Part shown: positions 41,660 to 51,613 of the stretch, piece by piece
How the letters are laid out: each line of letters opens with the position of its first letter
Numbering within the stretch: position 1 is the first letter of the stretch
Assembly: GCF_001953865.1 (NCBI RefSeq)
Contig: NZ_MQUQ01000015.1
Location: forward strand, 168,024 to 232,023
Direction: 5' to 3'
Length of the DNA: 64,000 nucleotides
DNA from: Amycolatopsis coloradensis
Lineage (GTDB): Bacteria; Actinomycetota; Actinomycetes; Mycobacteriales; Pseudonocardiaceae
The notes under the pieces: model-generated
The model's database searches: none
What the model was told of the DNA's origin: nothing
The model's input: the letters and a program-made list of their open reading frames with translations, nothing else
Position numbers and translations under genes: made by a program

Positions 41660-44600
41660 ATGCGTAAAGACATCCGCTGGACCCGCATAGGCCGGTTTTC
41701 CCAGGTCACCGCGTTGGCCGTGACCGCGATCATGCTCGCGTCCGGTGGCGCGGCGATCGCGCTCGAAAGCAAGGGGAGCGCACCGGGCTGGTCGCTTGGC
41801 CCAGGCCAGAAGGACCAGAGCGTCCCGGTCACGCCGCTCGTCGCCCCGCCGTCGCCGCCGCCGGTGGTGCCCGACGCGAAGGTGACTCCGCCGGTTTGGC
41901 CGGGAGCGGCCGAATCGGAGGTCGAAGTGCTCGCCGGCCGTCAGCCGCAAGGGCTCGGCGTCCAGAACGCCGCGAGCGGCACTCCGGTCAAGGTCGGCTG
42001 GGCGAAGGCGAAGGACACTGCCGCCGCCAAAAAGGCGCCGAAGGTCCGTGTCCGTGTCGCGGACCAGAAGGCCAGTGAGGCACTCGGACTCCACGGCGTG
42101 GTGCTCTCCGTGACCGACACGGGTGTTGGCGCCGAGCCGGTGAGCGTCGCGGTGGACTATCGGGCGTTCGGGAGCGCCTATGGCGGCGGCTGGGCCGATC
42201 GGTTGCAGTTGGTGGAACTGCCGGGCTGTGCGCTGGTGACACCGGCGAAGGCCGAGTGCCGGACGAAGACCCCGGTTGCCGGGACGGTGAACGACGGCAA
42301 GACGCGGCAGGTCTCGGCCGACGTCGCGCTCGCCGGTGCCGCGCCCCGGGTCTTCGCGGTGACTGCGGCCGCGAGTGGCTCCGCCGGAAACGTGTCCGCC
42401 CAGCCGTTGTCCGCGGCCGGGTCCTGGTCCAGCGGCGGGTCTTCCGGAAGCTTCTCCTACAACTATCCGTTCGCTGTCCCGTCCGCGCCCAGCGGCGCGG
42501 CGCCGAGCCTCGCGCTTTCGTACTCGTCCAGCGGCGTCGACGGGCTGACCTCCGCGACCAACAACCAGGCGTCCTGGGTCGGCGACGGATGGGACTTCAC
42601 GCCGGGCGGCTACGTGGTCCGCAACTACCTGCCGTGCAGTGAGGACCTCGGCGGCAACAACGGACAGACCAAGACCGGCGACCAGTGCTGGGGCATCGAC
42701 AACGCGACCCTCGTCCTCGGCGGGAAGTCGACGGAGCTGATCAAGCTCGCCGGGACGAATCAATGGCGGCCGAAGAACGACGACGGCGCCAAGATCGAAC
42801 TGCTCAACGGCGCCGCGAACAACGCACAGGACGGGCAGCACTGGAAGGTCACCACCGGCGACGGGACCCAGTACTTCCTGGGACTCAACCGTCCGCCCGG
42901 ATGGTCGTCCGGGAAAGCCGAGACCCAGTCCACCTGGACGGTCCCGGTGTTCGGCAACAACGACGGCGAAGCCTGCTACAAGCCGAACAACTTCGCCGGT
43001 TCGTCCTGCCGTCAGCCGTGGCGCTGGAACCTGGACTACGTGGTGGACCCGCACGGGAACGCCAGCACGTACTACTACCAGCCGGAGATCAACTACTACG
43101 GGCTCAACCAGAACGTCACGACGAACGGAACCGAGTACACCGCGGGTGGATACCCCCTGCGGATCGAGTACGGCCTGCGCTTGAAGGACGGCAGCGTCTA
43201 CGGTTCCGCGCCCACGAACCAGGTCGTCTTCGAAACCGCGGAGCGCTGCCTCCCGTCCGGTGCGGTCACCTGTGCTCCCGCGCAGCTGAATGCGACGACC
43301 GCCGCCTCTTGGCCGGACGTCCCGTTCGAACAGATCTGCGCGAAGGACAAACCCTGCGACTACGGGTCACCAGCGTTCTTCACCCGCAAACGGCTGACCA
43401 CGGTCCGGACGCAGTACAACAACGCGGGCACGCAGACCGATGTCGACGTCTGGAACCTGGCACACACGTTCCCCGGCACCGGAGACGCCTCCCCGTCCGC
43501 GCTGTGGCTGTCCTCGGTCACCCACACCGGGAAGGGCGGCGGCGGAAGCATCACCCGCCCCGCCACCACTTTCGGCGGATTCATGTTCGCGAACCGGGTG
43601 GACACGGTCAACGACAAGTACTCCCCGATCACCCGTTACCGGGTCAACGAGATCAGGACCGAGACCGGCGGGCGGATCGGTGTCGCCTACTCCGGACCCG
43701 ACTGCGTCGCGGGGACACGTATGCCCGCGTCACCCGAGACCGACACGATGCGTTGCTACGCGTCGTTCTGGAGTCCGCCGGCGGCGAAGGACCCGGTCCT
43801 CGACTGGTTCCACAAGTACGTCGTCACGGACATTTCCGAAGAAGACCTGACGGCCGGTGGGGTCGCGGTCAAGACGCATTACGACTACCTCGGCGACGCC
43901 GCCTGGCACTACGACGAAGGTCAGTTCACGCCCAAGGAGCGGAAGACCTGGAGCCAATGGCGTGGCTACGGCGTGGTGCGGACGTCCATCGGCCAGCCGT
44001 CCGCCACCCAGACGGTGACGGAGTCGTTGTACCTGCGCGGGATGGACGGCGACCAGCTGCCGAACGGCGGCAAACGCACGGTCTCGGTCGAGGACTCCGA
44101 AAAGGGGACGATCGTCGATCAGGATCCCCTGCAAGGGTTCCTCCGGGAGTCCAGGACGTACCTTCCCGGCACGACGACGGTGGACAACGCGGCCATCAAC
44201 GACCCCTGGGTACGCGGTCCGACGGCGACAAGTGCGGACGGCCTGCTCAAGGCGCATTCGGTGGACACCGCGACCGTGCGAGGCCGCACCCTGCTGTCCG
44301 ACGGCAAAACCTATCGCCGTAACCAGGTGAACAAGAAGTTCAACGACAACGGTCTCGTCGTCGAGCAGGAGGACCTCGGCGACACCGGCGTCGCCACGGA
44401 CGACACGTGCACCAAGACGACTTATGTCCCGAACGCCGGGGGGATGTTCGACAAGTCGAGCGAAGTCGTGATGTTCGCCGGGGTCTGTTCGGGTACGGCG
44501 ACGGCGTCCACGGTCATCACCAACGTCAAGGTCTCCTATGACAAGCAGGCCTTCGGTGCCGCGCCGACGGCGGGCGACATCACACGCACGGACACGCTGA

Positions 44601-47600
44601 GCGCCTGGGACGCCGCGGGAAAGAAGTTCGTGACGACCGCGACGAACGAGTACGACGCTTACGGCCGTGAGACGTTGTCGACCGACGTGTCCGGCGCGGT
44701 GACGAAGACCGCGTATGTGCACAGCGCCGGAGGACAGGTCGCCGAAGTCGCCGTGACGAACCCCCTCGGCTGGGTGACGACGACCACCAAGGAACCCGCG
44801 CGGGGAAACCCGCTGTTCTCGGTCGACGTGAACAAGGTCCGCACGGACATCACCTATGACGCGCTGGGACGCAAGACCGCGGTCTGGAATCCGGGGCGCA
44901 GCAAGCTCGACGGTGACAAGGCGACGGCGACCTTCGCCTACACCGACGCGGCGACGTCACCGACCGCCGTCCCCACCACGGTGGCGACGAAAGCCTTGCA
45001 GGACAACGGCGAGTACACGACGTCGTACGCGATCTATGACGGCCTCGGGCGGACGAGGCAGGCGCAGTCCGCGGCGTCCGGCGGCGGGCGGATCATCAGC
45101 GACACCGTCTACGACTCGCGCGGGCTCCCGTTCAAGTCGAACAACGGGTACTTCAACAACGCTTCCGGGCCCGTCGCGAACCTGGTGACCGTCGCGGACA
45201 ACACGGTGCTGAACCAGACCGTGACGGAGTACGACAGCCGTGCGCGTGCGACGGCGTCGATCCTGATGTCCAAGGGCGTCAAACAGTGGCAGACGTCGAC
45301 CATCCACGGCGGCGACCGGGTCACGACCATTCCGCCGCGGGGCGCGTCACCGCAGACCGTGGTGACCGACGTCCACGGGCAGACCGTCCAGCGGCTCCTC
45401 CACACCGACGGGTACACGCCGGGAGCGGCCAATCCGGCCGACGTCACGAACTACACGTACAACGCCGCGGGCGCCATGACGTCGATGGCCGACGCGGCGG
45501 GCAACGTCTGGTCGACCGGGTACGACTTGCGCGGCCGCAAGGTCTGGCAGTCCGATCCGGACGCGGGGAAATCGACCTACACCTACGACGACGGCGGACA
45601 GCTGACGTCGAGCACCGATTCGCGTGGCAAGGCCACCTTCTTCAGCTACGACAAGCTGGGACGGAAGACCCAGACCACCGCGGATTCACCCACCGGCACC
45701 AAACTGGCGAGCTGGACCTACGACTCGATCACCAACGGGATCGGCCTGCCCGCTTCATCCACCCGGTGGGTGGGCACGGACGCGTACGTCACCCGCGTCG
45801 CGGCCTACGACAAGTACGGCAGGCCGACCAAGAAGGCCGTCGACGTCCCAACCGTCGAAAAGGGCTTGGCCGGGACATACGAGTTCAGCACCGCCTACAC
45901 GGCGACGGGCGCTGTCGCGTCCACGGTGAGCCCGAAGGCGGGCAACCTGCCGCTCGAACACGTACGGCACACGTACAACGAACTCGGGTTGCCGTCGACG
46001 TCGTATGCGATCGACTCTTCGGGCACGACCACAAACCTGGTGTCGAAGACCGACTACACCTCTTTCAACGAGATGTCCCGCATGCAGTTCGACGGTGAGA
46101 AATCCACCGCGAACGTCGGCGTGACCCAGACCTACGACGAGATCATGCGGCGCCCGCAGACGACCACCGTCAACCGGGCCAGCCAGATCGGATCGCAGCT
46201 GACCAACCGGACCTACAGTTACGACCCGGCGGGCAACGTCACGAAGATCTCGGACACCCCGTCAGGTGCGCCGTCCGACACCCAGTGTTTCGAGTACGAC
46301 TACCAACGGCGCATGACCGAGGCGTGGACTCCGTCCTCGGCTGACTGCGCGACGGCCAAGTCGGCGTCGGCGCTCGGCGGCGCCGCGCCGTACTGGAAGT
46401 CGTACTCCTTCGACAAGACCGGCAACCGGACGAAGGAGGTCGACCACAAGTCGACCGGCGACGTCACGAGTACGTCCACCTATCCGGCGGCAGGGCCGAC
46501 CGCAGTCAAGCCGCACGCTCTGCAGAAGGTGGACACGAGCGGCCCGAACGGCACGTCGACGAGCGGCTACACCTACGACGACGCAGGCTCGATGCTGACG
46601 CGGAACGTCGGCGGCGACACCCAGACGTTCAGTTACGACCACGAAGGAAGAACCGCCGGTGTCGCCACGCCGACGGGTGAAAGCAAGTACATCTACGACG
46701 CCGAAGGCAATCGGCTCGTCACCCGCGCTCCGACCGGCACCACGCTGGCGATCGGCGACCTAGAGTTGGTCATCACCACCGGCACGACCGGGGTGACCGC
46801 GACCCGCTTCTACCAGCACGGCGGGGTTCAGGTCGCGGTGCGCGTCGGTGGATCCGGCCTCAAGTGGATGCTCGGCGACCTCCACGGCACGAACGGCCTG
46901 GCGATCTCGGCGGGAACACTCACCCCCACCCAGCGCTACATGGACCCGTTCGGCAACCCACGCGGTCCCGCGCCGTCCACTTGGCCGGACAAACACGGTT
47001 TCGTCGGCGGCTATCAGGACGCGACCGGTCTGACCCACCTCGGCGCACGCGAGTACGACCCGGCGCTCGGCCGGTTCACCAAGACCGACCCGGTGCTGGA
47101 CCCCGCCGTCCCGCAGCTGTGGAACCCGTACGCCTACGCGAACAACTCGCCGGTGACCATGACGGACCCGTCCGGCATGTCGGCCTGCTTCCACATGGGC
47201 GAGGACGGCCTGTTCTGCCGCGAGGGCACCGAACAAGCCGACTATTGCACTGCCAAGGCCAGCAAGAGCTGCACCGTGATGGCCAGCTCCCCGTCGTCAC
47301 CGCAGGGCAAGAAATATGCGGCCGAGCAGCGGGAGAAGGCCAAGCGCGGCTACAACGAGAAGTCCTACAAGGAAGCGCAAGCCGTTGTGAAGAAGTCCAA
47401 ATGGGACGTCTTCATCGACGCGGCCGGTGAGCTGATCAAGAGCCTCATCGGCTGGGACGACATCATGGGCTGTATCGAGGGCTCGGTCGGCTCGTGCATC
47501 AGCACCCTCCTCAACTTCATCCCGTGGGGCAAGATCCTGAAGGTCGGCGAGATCGTAGCCAGCTTCTGGAAGGGCGCGCGGGCTCTAGCGACCTTCGGCC

Positions 47601-48511
47601 GTGAGGTGGAGAAGGCCCAGAAGGTCATCGCCGACACGGAACGGATCCTCGCCGATGCCGAGATGGCGGCGAACGCGGTCCAAGTTGTGGTCGCCGTCAG
47701 CGAAGGTGAGGGCGTCGTCGGCGCCGCGGCCGCGGCCATGGGCGGTGCTGACGGCGGGTCCGGTTGCAACAGCTTCGTCCCCGGTACGCGGGTCCTCATG
47801 GCGGATGGCACGACGAAGCCGATCGAGGAAGTGCGGATCGACGATGAAGTGCAGACGACAGATCCGGAGACCGGCGGTGTGGAGCGACGCCGCGTCGTCG
47901 GCACCGTCGTGCACGACGACGAGGACGAGCGGACCGAGGTCACCGTCGCGTCCGGTGGCGTTTCCGGCACGATCGTGGCCACGGACTGGCACCTCGTCTG
48001 GGTGGAGGAAGCCGATGACTGGGTAGCGATCGGCGACCTGGTCCCCGGGCAGCACCTACACTCGCCGGATGGTCGGTCATCGGTCGTCACCGCGGTTCGG
48101 CAGTTCACGCAGGTGTCTCCTGTCCACGACCTCACGATCGATGGCATCCACGCCTTCTACGTCGGCAGCAGTGCGACGAGCGTTCTCGCCCACAACTGCG
48201 CGGCCAAGAGAGGGCCGAAGCCGGCCGGCACCGGGCCGCACAACCTGAAAATCGAAGAAGTAGCCAGGACTGTCACGGATGGTGCGGTAGTTGCGGGAGG
48301 AGGGGTCTTGCCGGAAAAGGCGATTGAGACCGTCGGCGGTTACAAGAGCAGTCGGCGACCGGATGTTCTCGTTCACCGTCCGAATGGCTCGCGGTACGGT
48401 ATCAATGTGGGCAAGCAGGCCAAGAGTGGAGCTCCGATCAAACGAGAGGCTCAAGCAATCTCGGACCTCGAAGCCGCTGGAGTCGAGATGCACTTCGTGC
48501 CGTATAACTAG
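41660..48511 (+). CDS. RHS-repeat polymorphic toxin with SpvB-like N-terminus, Hint domain and C-terminal toxin
   Basis: A 2283-residue protein from ATG 41660 (TTG 41636 is also in frame). Signal peptide 1-38; an SpvB/TcdB-like segment near 255-315 (SFSYNYPFAVPSAPSGAAPS); about 1000 residues of YD-type RHS repeats (YTYDDGGQLTSSTDSRGK and similar); RHS core near 1760-1838 (LTHLGAREYDPALGRFTKTD, YANNSPVTMTDPSG). A Hint domain runs from Cys2036 (GCNSFVPGTRVLMADGT) to VLAHNC at 2180, which should release the ~103-residue tip. That tip (RRPDVLVHRPNGSRYGINVG, then KREAQAISDLE) looks like a nuclease-type toxin of unknown class. Confidence 0.92.
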   Translation: MRKDIRWTRIGRFSQVTALAVTAIMLASGGAAIALESKGSAPGWSLGPGQKDQSVPVTPLVAPPSPPPVVPDAKVTPPVWPGAAESEVEVLAGRQPQGLGVQNAASGTPVKVGWAKAKDTAAAKKAPKVRVRVADQKASEALGLHGVVLSVTDTGVGAEPVSVAVDYRAFGSAYGGGWADRLQLVELPGCALVTPAKAECRTKTPVAGTVNDGKTRQVSADVALAGAAPRVFAVTAAASGSAGNVSAQPLSAAGSWSSGGSSGSFSYNYPFAVPSAPSGAAPSLALSYSSSGVDGLTSATNNQASWVGDGWDFTPGGYVVRNYLPCSEDLGGNNGQTKTGDQCWGIDNATLVLGGKSTELIKLAGTNQWRPKNDDGAKIELLNGAANNAQDGQHWKVTTGDGTQYFLGLNRPPGWSSGKAETQSTWTVPVFGNNDGEACYKPNNFAGSSCRQPWRWNLDYVVDPHGNASTYYYQPEINYYGLNQNVTTNGTEYTAGGYPLRIEYGLRLKDGSVYGSAPTNQVVFETAERCLPSGAVTCAPAQLNATTAASWPDVPFEQICAKDKPCDYGSPAFFTRKRLTTVRTQYNNAGTQTDVDVWNLAHTFPGTGDASPSALWLSSVTHTGKGGGGSITRPATTFGGFMFANRVDTVNDKYSPITRYRVNEIRTETGGRIGVAYSGPDCVAGTRMPASPETDTMRCYASFWSPPAAKDPVLDWFHKYVVTDISEEDLTAGGVAVKTHYDYLGDAAWHYDEGQFTPKERKTWSQWRGYGVVRTSIGQPSATQTVTESLYLRGMDGDQLPNGGKRTVSVEDSEKGTIVDQDPLQGFLRESRTYLPGTTTVDNAAINDPWVRGPTATSADGLLKAHSVDTATVRGRTLLSDGKTYRRNQVNKKFNDNGLVVEQEDLGDTGVATDDTCTKTTYVPNAGGMFDKSSEVVMFAGVCSGTATASTVITNVKVSYDKQAFGAAPTAGDITRTDTLSAWDAAGKKFVTTATNEYDAYGRETLSTDVSGAVTKTAYVHSAGGQVAEVAVTNPLGWVTTTTKEPARGNPLFSVDVNKVRTDITYDALGRKTAVWNPGRSKLDGDKATATFAYTDAATSPTAVPTTVATKALQDNGEYTTSYAIYDGLGRTRQAQSAASGGGRIISDTVYDSRGLPFKSNNGYFNNASGPVANLVTVADNTVLNQTVTEYDSRARATASILMSKGVKQWQTSTIHGGDRVTTIPPRGASPQTVVTDVHGQTVQRLLHTDGYTPGAANPADVTNYTYNAAGAMTSMADAAGNVWSTGYDLRGRKVWQSDPDAGKSTYTYDDGGQLTSSTDSRGKATFFSYDKLGRKTQTTADSPTGTKLASWTYDSITNGIGLPASSTRWVGTDAYVTRVAAYDKYGRPTKKAVDVPTVEKGLAGTYEFSTAYTATGAVASTVSPKAGNLPLEHVRHTYNELGLPSTSYAIDSSGTTTNLVSKTDYTSFNEMSRMQFDGEKSTANVGVTQTYDEIMRRPQTTTVNRASQIGSQLTNRTYSYDPAGNVTKISDTPSGAPSDTQCFEYDYQRRMTEAWTPSSADCATAKSASALGGAAPYWKSYSFDKTGNRTKEVDHKSTGDVTSTSTYPAAGPTAVKPHALQKVDTSGPNGTSTSGYTYDDAGSMLTRNVGGDTQTFSYDHEGRTAGVATPTGESKYIYDAEGNRLVTRAPTGTTLAIGDLELVITTGTTGVTATRFYQHGGVQVAVRVGGSGLKWMLGDLHGTNGLAISAGTLTPTQRYMDPFGNPRGPAPSTWPDKHGFVGGYQDATGLTHLGAREYDPALGRFTKTDPVLDPAVPQLWNPYAYANNSPVTMTDPSGMSACFHMGEDGLFCREGTEQADYCTAKASKSCTVMASSPSSPQGKKYAAEQREKAKRGYNEKSYKEAQAVVKKSKWDVFIDAAGELIKSLIGWDDIMGCIEGSVGSCISTLLNFIPWGKILKVGEIVASFWKGARALATFGREVEKAQKVIADTERILADAEMAANAVQVVVAVSEGEGVVGAAAAAMGGADGGSGCNSFVPGTRVLMADGTTKPIEEVRIDDEVQTTDPETGGVERRRVVGTVVHDDEDERTEVTVASGGVSGTIVATDWHLVWVEEADDWVAIGDLVPGQHLHSPDGRSSVVTAVRQFTQVSPVHDLTIDGIHAFYVGSSATSVLAHNCAAKRGPKPAGTGPHNLKIEEVARTVTDGAVVAGGGVLPEKAIETVGGYKSSRRPDVLVHRPNGSRYGINVGKQAKSGAPIKREAQAISDLEAAGVEMHFVPYN

Positions 48512-48520
48512 GGAATCTTT

Positions 48521-49054
48521 GTGAAGTTATCACTTCAATTTCATGCTGACCGTGCGGAAGTTGTGGAGTGGGCGATCTCATGGGCTCGAGAGATGGACCT
48601 GCACGTCGCGCTGGAGTCCTTTGCTCCTGAGTATCGTGTGGAAACTGTTGGCCTTGAGCGGCTCAGTGCGGGGCTTCCGGATTCTCGTGAAGTAGACCGG
48701 CTGTCGCTGAGCTTGCATTCGATCGATTCAAGTGCGGTTTCGTCGTTCGACTTCATGCAGCGCAATCCTGACGTGTTGGTAATTTCGCCAGGTAGTCGTT
48801 CCGAGGACTTCCTTCGCGAATCTGATATGGCGGTGATGACTGATGACGCATCGAGTCTGGCCACCTGGAAGACGGTCATGAAGAAAGCTCGAGGTTTGAT
48901 GATACGTGGTAACGTCTCCATCTTCAATCCAGTTCTGGATATGCAAGGCTACCCCAAAAAAGGCTATTATTCGGCCGCCGCGAGAGAATTGGCTAAATCG
49001 GGAACCCGTATGCTCGCGTCCGCTGGCTGGAACGAATACAAGATAGACTGTTGA
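48521..49054 (+). CDS. Probable immunity protein for the RHS toxin tip
   Basis: A 177-residue protein starting GTG 48521, nine bases after the toxin stop. No family recognised: mixed alpha/beta, acidic, ending AGWNEYKIDC. Placement directly after the toxin tip, small size and a shared drop in GC content are the standard features of cognate immunity genes. It contains a TTA codon at position 3 (48527-48529). Confidence 0.7.
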   Translation: MKLSLQFHADRAEVVEWAISWAREMDLHVALESFAPEYRVETVGLERLSAGLPDSREVDRLSLSLHSIDSSAVSSFDFMQRNPDVLVISPGSRSEDFLRESDMAVMTDDASSLATWKTVMKKARGLMIRGNVSIFNPVLDMQGYPKKGYYSAAARELAKSGTRMLASAGWNEYKIDC

Positions 49055-49093
49055 GCGCCCCATGCGACGATCGTGTGTGGTGGAGACGGTGAA

Positions 49094-49266
49094 GTGAAGA
49101 AATACGCGGAGTGGGGCGCCCCGCCGAACCATGGATATGGGCGGCGGCGGACGGCGCCCGTTATGACCTGACCTGCGATTCACTGTCTCCAGAGGAAGGT
49201 TTGACATGGTTTCGCGAGTTCGCTGAAGGTGCTGGTTCTCCTCTCCCTCTGCAAAAGGAAAAATAG
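49094..49266 (+). pseudogene. Broken small gene, possible relic immunity gene
   Basis: One frame begins VKKYAEWGAPPNHGYG (from GTG 49094); another, entered near 49131, continues with WIWAAADGARYDLTCDSLSP and EEGLTWFREFAEGAG and ends at TAG 49264-49266. Together they read like one small protein split by a frameshift. The remaining sequence to 49479 (about 210 bp) holds only the promoter region of the next gene. Confidence 0.5.
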
Positions 49267-49479
49267 AAGCCGACTCGAGCTAAGGCGATATTTTTGACGA
49301 CGTCGGGTTTCGTTCTCGCCAGGTGCGCTGCTGACTGGAAGGACGAAAACCCTCGCCCTTCCCTGCGTGCTGCTTGACGGTGGCGTCAGTGGGAGGCCTG
49401 GTCGAGAAGCTTTCGCTCGAGCACGACCCTCAACCGCCCGCGCTCCGACCGCTCCTGGGCGCGGGTTAGATTCTCGACC

Positions 49480-51228
49480 ATGCTCTTGACCAGGGGGATT
49501 CGCCGCGTCCAGGTGAACACATGGGTCCTGCTCGGGGTGGCGGTCGTCTGGCTCGCCTTCAACGTCCGGTGGATCATCGGCTACCGCCAGGGCCAAGTGC
49601 TGGAAATCGACGAGGCCGGCTACATCGGCATGGCGCTCAACGACCACTACGCGGCCGTACGCGACGGCGTGCTCGGCTGGATCCAGGCTGTCGAGGCGCC
49701 GGGAATCCAGGCTCCCGTCACCCCCGCGCTGACGTCACTGCAATTCTTCGTGACCGGCACCAGCGTGGTCGCAGCCTTCGCCGTGCCGTTGCTCGCCGGT
49801 CTAGCGATCATCCTGCTCACGCACGCCATCGCGAACCGGGTGGCGGGCAGGCCGTTCGCGTGGCTCGCCACGGCGCTGGTCGCCACGATGCCCGGCGTGA
49901 TCGTCGAGGCGAGGGCCTATCATTTCGGCGCGCCCGCGGCCGCCGTGACGCTGGCGGCCGTTTACTTCCTCATCCGCTCCGAAGGCCTGACGAAGACGAA
50001 GTCCACGATCGCCTTCGGTGTCTTCGTCGGGCTCATGCCGCTCACGAGGACGATGATCATCGCCTTCGTGCCCGCTCTGGTGCTCGCCGCGTTCATCCAG
50101 GCGGTGCTCTCGCCGGACCGCAAGAGAAGCCTGATCCGCTTCGGGATCGCCGCGGTGGCGGCCGCCGGTGTCGCCGCGATCTGGCTGATCCCCAACGGCG
50201 CGCAGGTCTACCGGTATCTGACCGGCTTCGGATATGGGCCGCAGTCCGCCGAGTACGGGACCGAAGCGGGGATCTTCAACCCGGCCGCCTGGGCGTACCG
50301 GCTGCACCTCCTGACCCTCGAGCAATACCTGCCGCACGTCCTCTTCCTCTGTGCCGGGCTGGTCGTGGCGCTCTTCGTCGCGATCCGCAAGCTGCGGGGA
50401 GGGCAGGCGAAGGAGACTGCGAAAGCGATGATCGCTTCGCCGCTGTTCCCGCCCGCGGTGCTCGTGGTGGAAGGGGTGACGGCCTTCGTGACGTCCAAGA
50501 CCACGGGGAACGGGTTCACCCTGCCGCTGGCCCCGTCGATGCTGCTGGTCGCGTTGTGGGGGCTGTATCGCCTGCATGTCCGGCTGCGCGAGGCGTTGCC
50601 GGTGGTGGTCGCGGCGATCAGTGTGGTGGCGCTGGTCCCGCAGCTGGATCTGAGCGCACCGACGGCGCGGTTGTGGGAGGCGGAACTGCCGCTGGTCGGG
50701 CGGGTGACCGTCACCGACGGCCGGGGTGTCCCGCAGAAGTACGCGGGACTCGGGGTCGAGACCGATGACCCGGAGCCGGTGAGCGCGGAGGACGCGAAGC
50801 AGTGGATCGTCGTGGCCGACTGGGCGGCGCAGGAGATCGTCGACCGGCACGCGATCCGCGGGGTGACGGCGTTCGGTTTCCGTGACCGCATCTTCAACAC
50901 CAACACGGTGCAGCTGGCCGTGCTCCGGAAGCTGGGGTACGGCGTGGCGGTGCCGCAGATCAGGCCGGTCGAGGCGGGGAACACGCAGCCGGATTACGAG
51001 CGCTGGCTGACCCGGTATCAGGACAGCATCTCCGGTGACGCTAGCACCGCTTGCCTGTTGTTCACCGCGACCGGGTTGAACAACGAGTTCCTGCCGAAGG
51101 TGGATCCGCCCGCCATGGCGGCCGCCGCGGCGGCTTCGGGATTCACGCCGGTGGCGACGCGGCCCCTACCGAACGGCCGGCTGGTGACCCTTTGGCATCG
51201 GCCGCAGCCTGCCTGCGTGCCCTCCTGA
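49480..51228 (+). CDS. GT-C-type membrane glycosyltransferase
   Basis: A 582-residue protein with about 11 hydrophobic helices, matching PMT/ArnT-like enzymes that use lipid-linked sugars on the outer face of the membrane. The acidic EIDEAGYIGMAL loop after the first helix is where the catalytic Asp-Glu normally lies. The C-terminal ~190 residues are a soluble extracytoplasmic domain (ITDGRGVPQKYAGLGVE region). Acceptor unknown. Followed by a strong terminator. Confidence 0.8.
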   Translation: MLLTRGIRRVQVNTWVLLGVAVVWLAFNVRWIIGYRQGQVLEIDEAGYIGMALNDHYAAVRDGVLGWIQAVEAPGIQAPVTPALTSLQFFVTGTSVVAAFAVPLLAGLAIILLTHAIANRVAGRPFAWLATALVATMPGVIVEARAYHFGAPAAAVTLAAVYFLIRSEGLTKTKSTIAFGVFVGLMPLTRTMIIAFVPALVLAAFIQAVLSPDRKRSLIRFGIAAVAAAGVAAIWLIPNGAQVYRYLTGFGYGPQSAEYGTEAGIFNPAAWAYRLHLLTLEQYLPHVLFLCAGLVVALFVAIRKLRGGQAKETAKAMIASPLFPPAVLVVEGVTAFVTSKTTGNGFTLPLAPSMLLVALWGLYRLHVRLREALPVVVAAISVVALVPQLDLSAPTARLWEAELPLVGRVTVTDGRGVPQKYAGLGVETDDPEPVSAEDAKQWIVVADWAAQEIVDRHAIRGVTAFGFRDRIFNTNTVQLAVLRKLGYGVAVPQIRPVEAGNTQPDYERWLTRYQDSISGDASTACLLFTATGLNNEFLPKVDPPAMAAAAAASGFTPVATRPLPNGRLVTLWHRPQPACVPS

Positions 51229-51232
51229 GCAT

Positions 51233-51263
51233 GAGGGCGCACCGGATCCACCGGTGCGCCCTC
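51233..51263 (+). terminator. Hairpin terminator after the GT-C gene
   Basis: Perfect 13-bp stem GAGGGCGCACCGG / CCGGTGCGCCCTC with loop ATCCA, five bases after the stop codon. Confidence 0.8.
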
Positions 51264-51425
51264 ACCCCACCTATGCGCAAATCCGAATTACTACGGTCGT
51301 GTGACTCCGCTCACTGAACCTGTAGCACTTAGTAACCAAAAAGAACAACGGGGAAACCGAAGAACAAGAGAGATCAACGTGCCCCATACCCGCCCGAAAA
51401 GGTGAGGTGAACGAACCGTGGGGGT

Positions 51426-51445
51426 CCGGGGGGCTCGGCCCCCGG
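51426..51445 (-). terminator. GC-rich hairpin downstream of tRNA-Gly
   Basis: CCGGGGG / CCCCCGG with a short loop, about 60 bp beyond the 3' end of the reverse-strand tRNA; a plausible terminator for it. Confidence 0.5.
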
Positions 51446-51503
51446 GGATTATGGCGAGCAGGTCATGGTCCAGGCGTTCCCTGGACACAGAACTCCGCAT
51501 GCG

Positions 51504-51576
51504 AGCGGATGACGGGATTCGAACCCGCGACCCTCACCTTGGCAAGGTGATGCGCTACCAGCTGCGCTACATCCGC
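51504..51576 (-). tRNA. tRNA-Gly (GCC anticodon)
   Basis: The reverse strand starts GCGGATGTAGCGCAGCTGG and ends in GTTCGAATCCCGTCATCCGC; acceptor stem GCGGATG/CATCCGC, anticodon stem TCACC/GGTGA around loop TTGCCAA with anticodon GCC (51541-51543), T-arm GTTCGAATC. 73 nt, CCA is not encoded. Confidence 0.97.
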
Positions 51577-51584
51577 ATGTACCT

Positions 51585-51613
51585 CACTGCTTCGACACTC
51601 GTTTGAAGCAGTG
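51585..51613. repeat. Inverted repeat just upstream of tRNA-Gly
   Basis: Perfect 9-bp arms CACTGCTTC and GAAGCAGTG around 11 bases, eight bases before the tRNA 5' end. Could be a leader hairpin for RNA processing, or a protein site. Confidence 0.5.
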
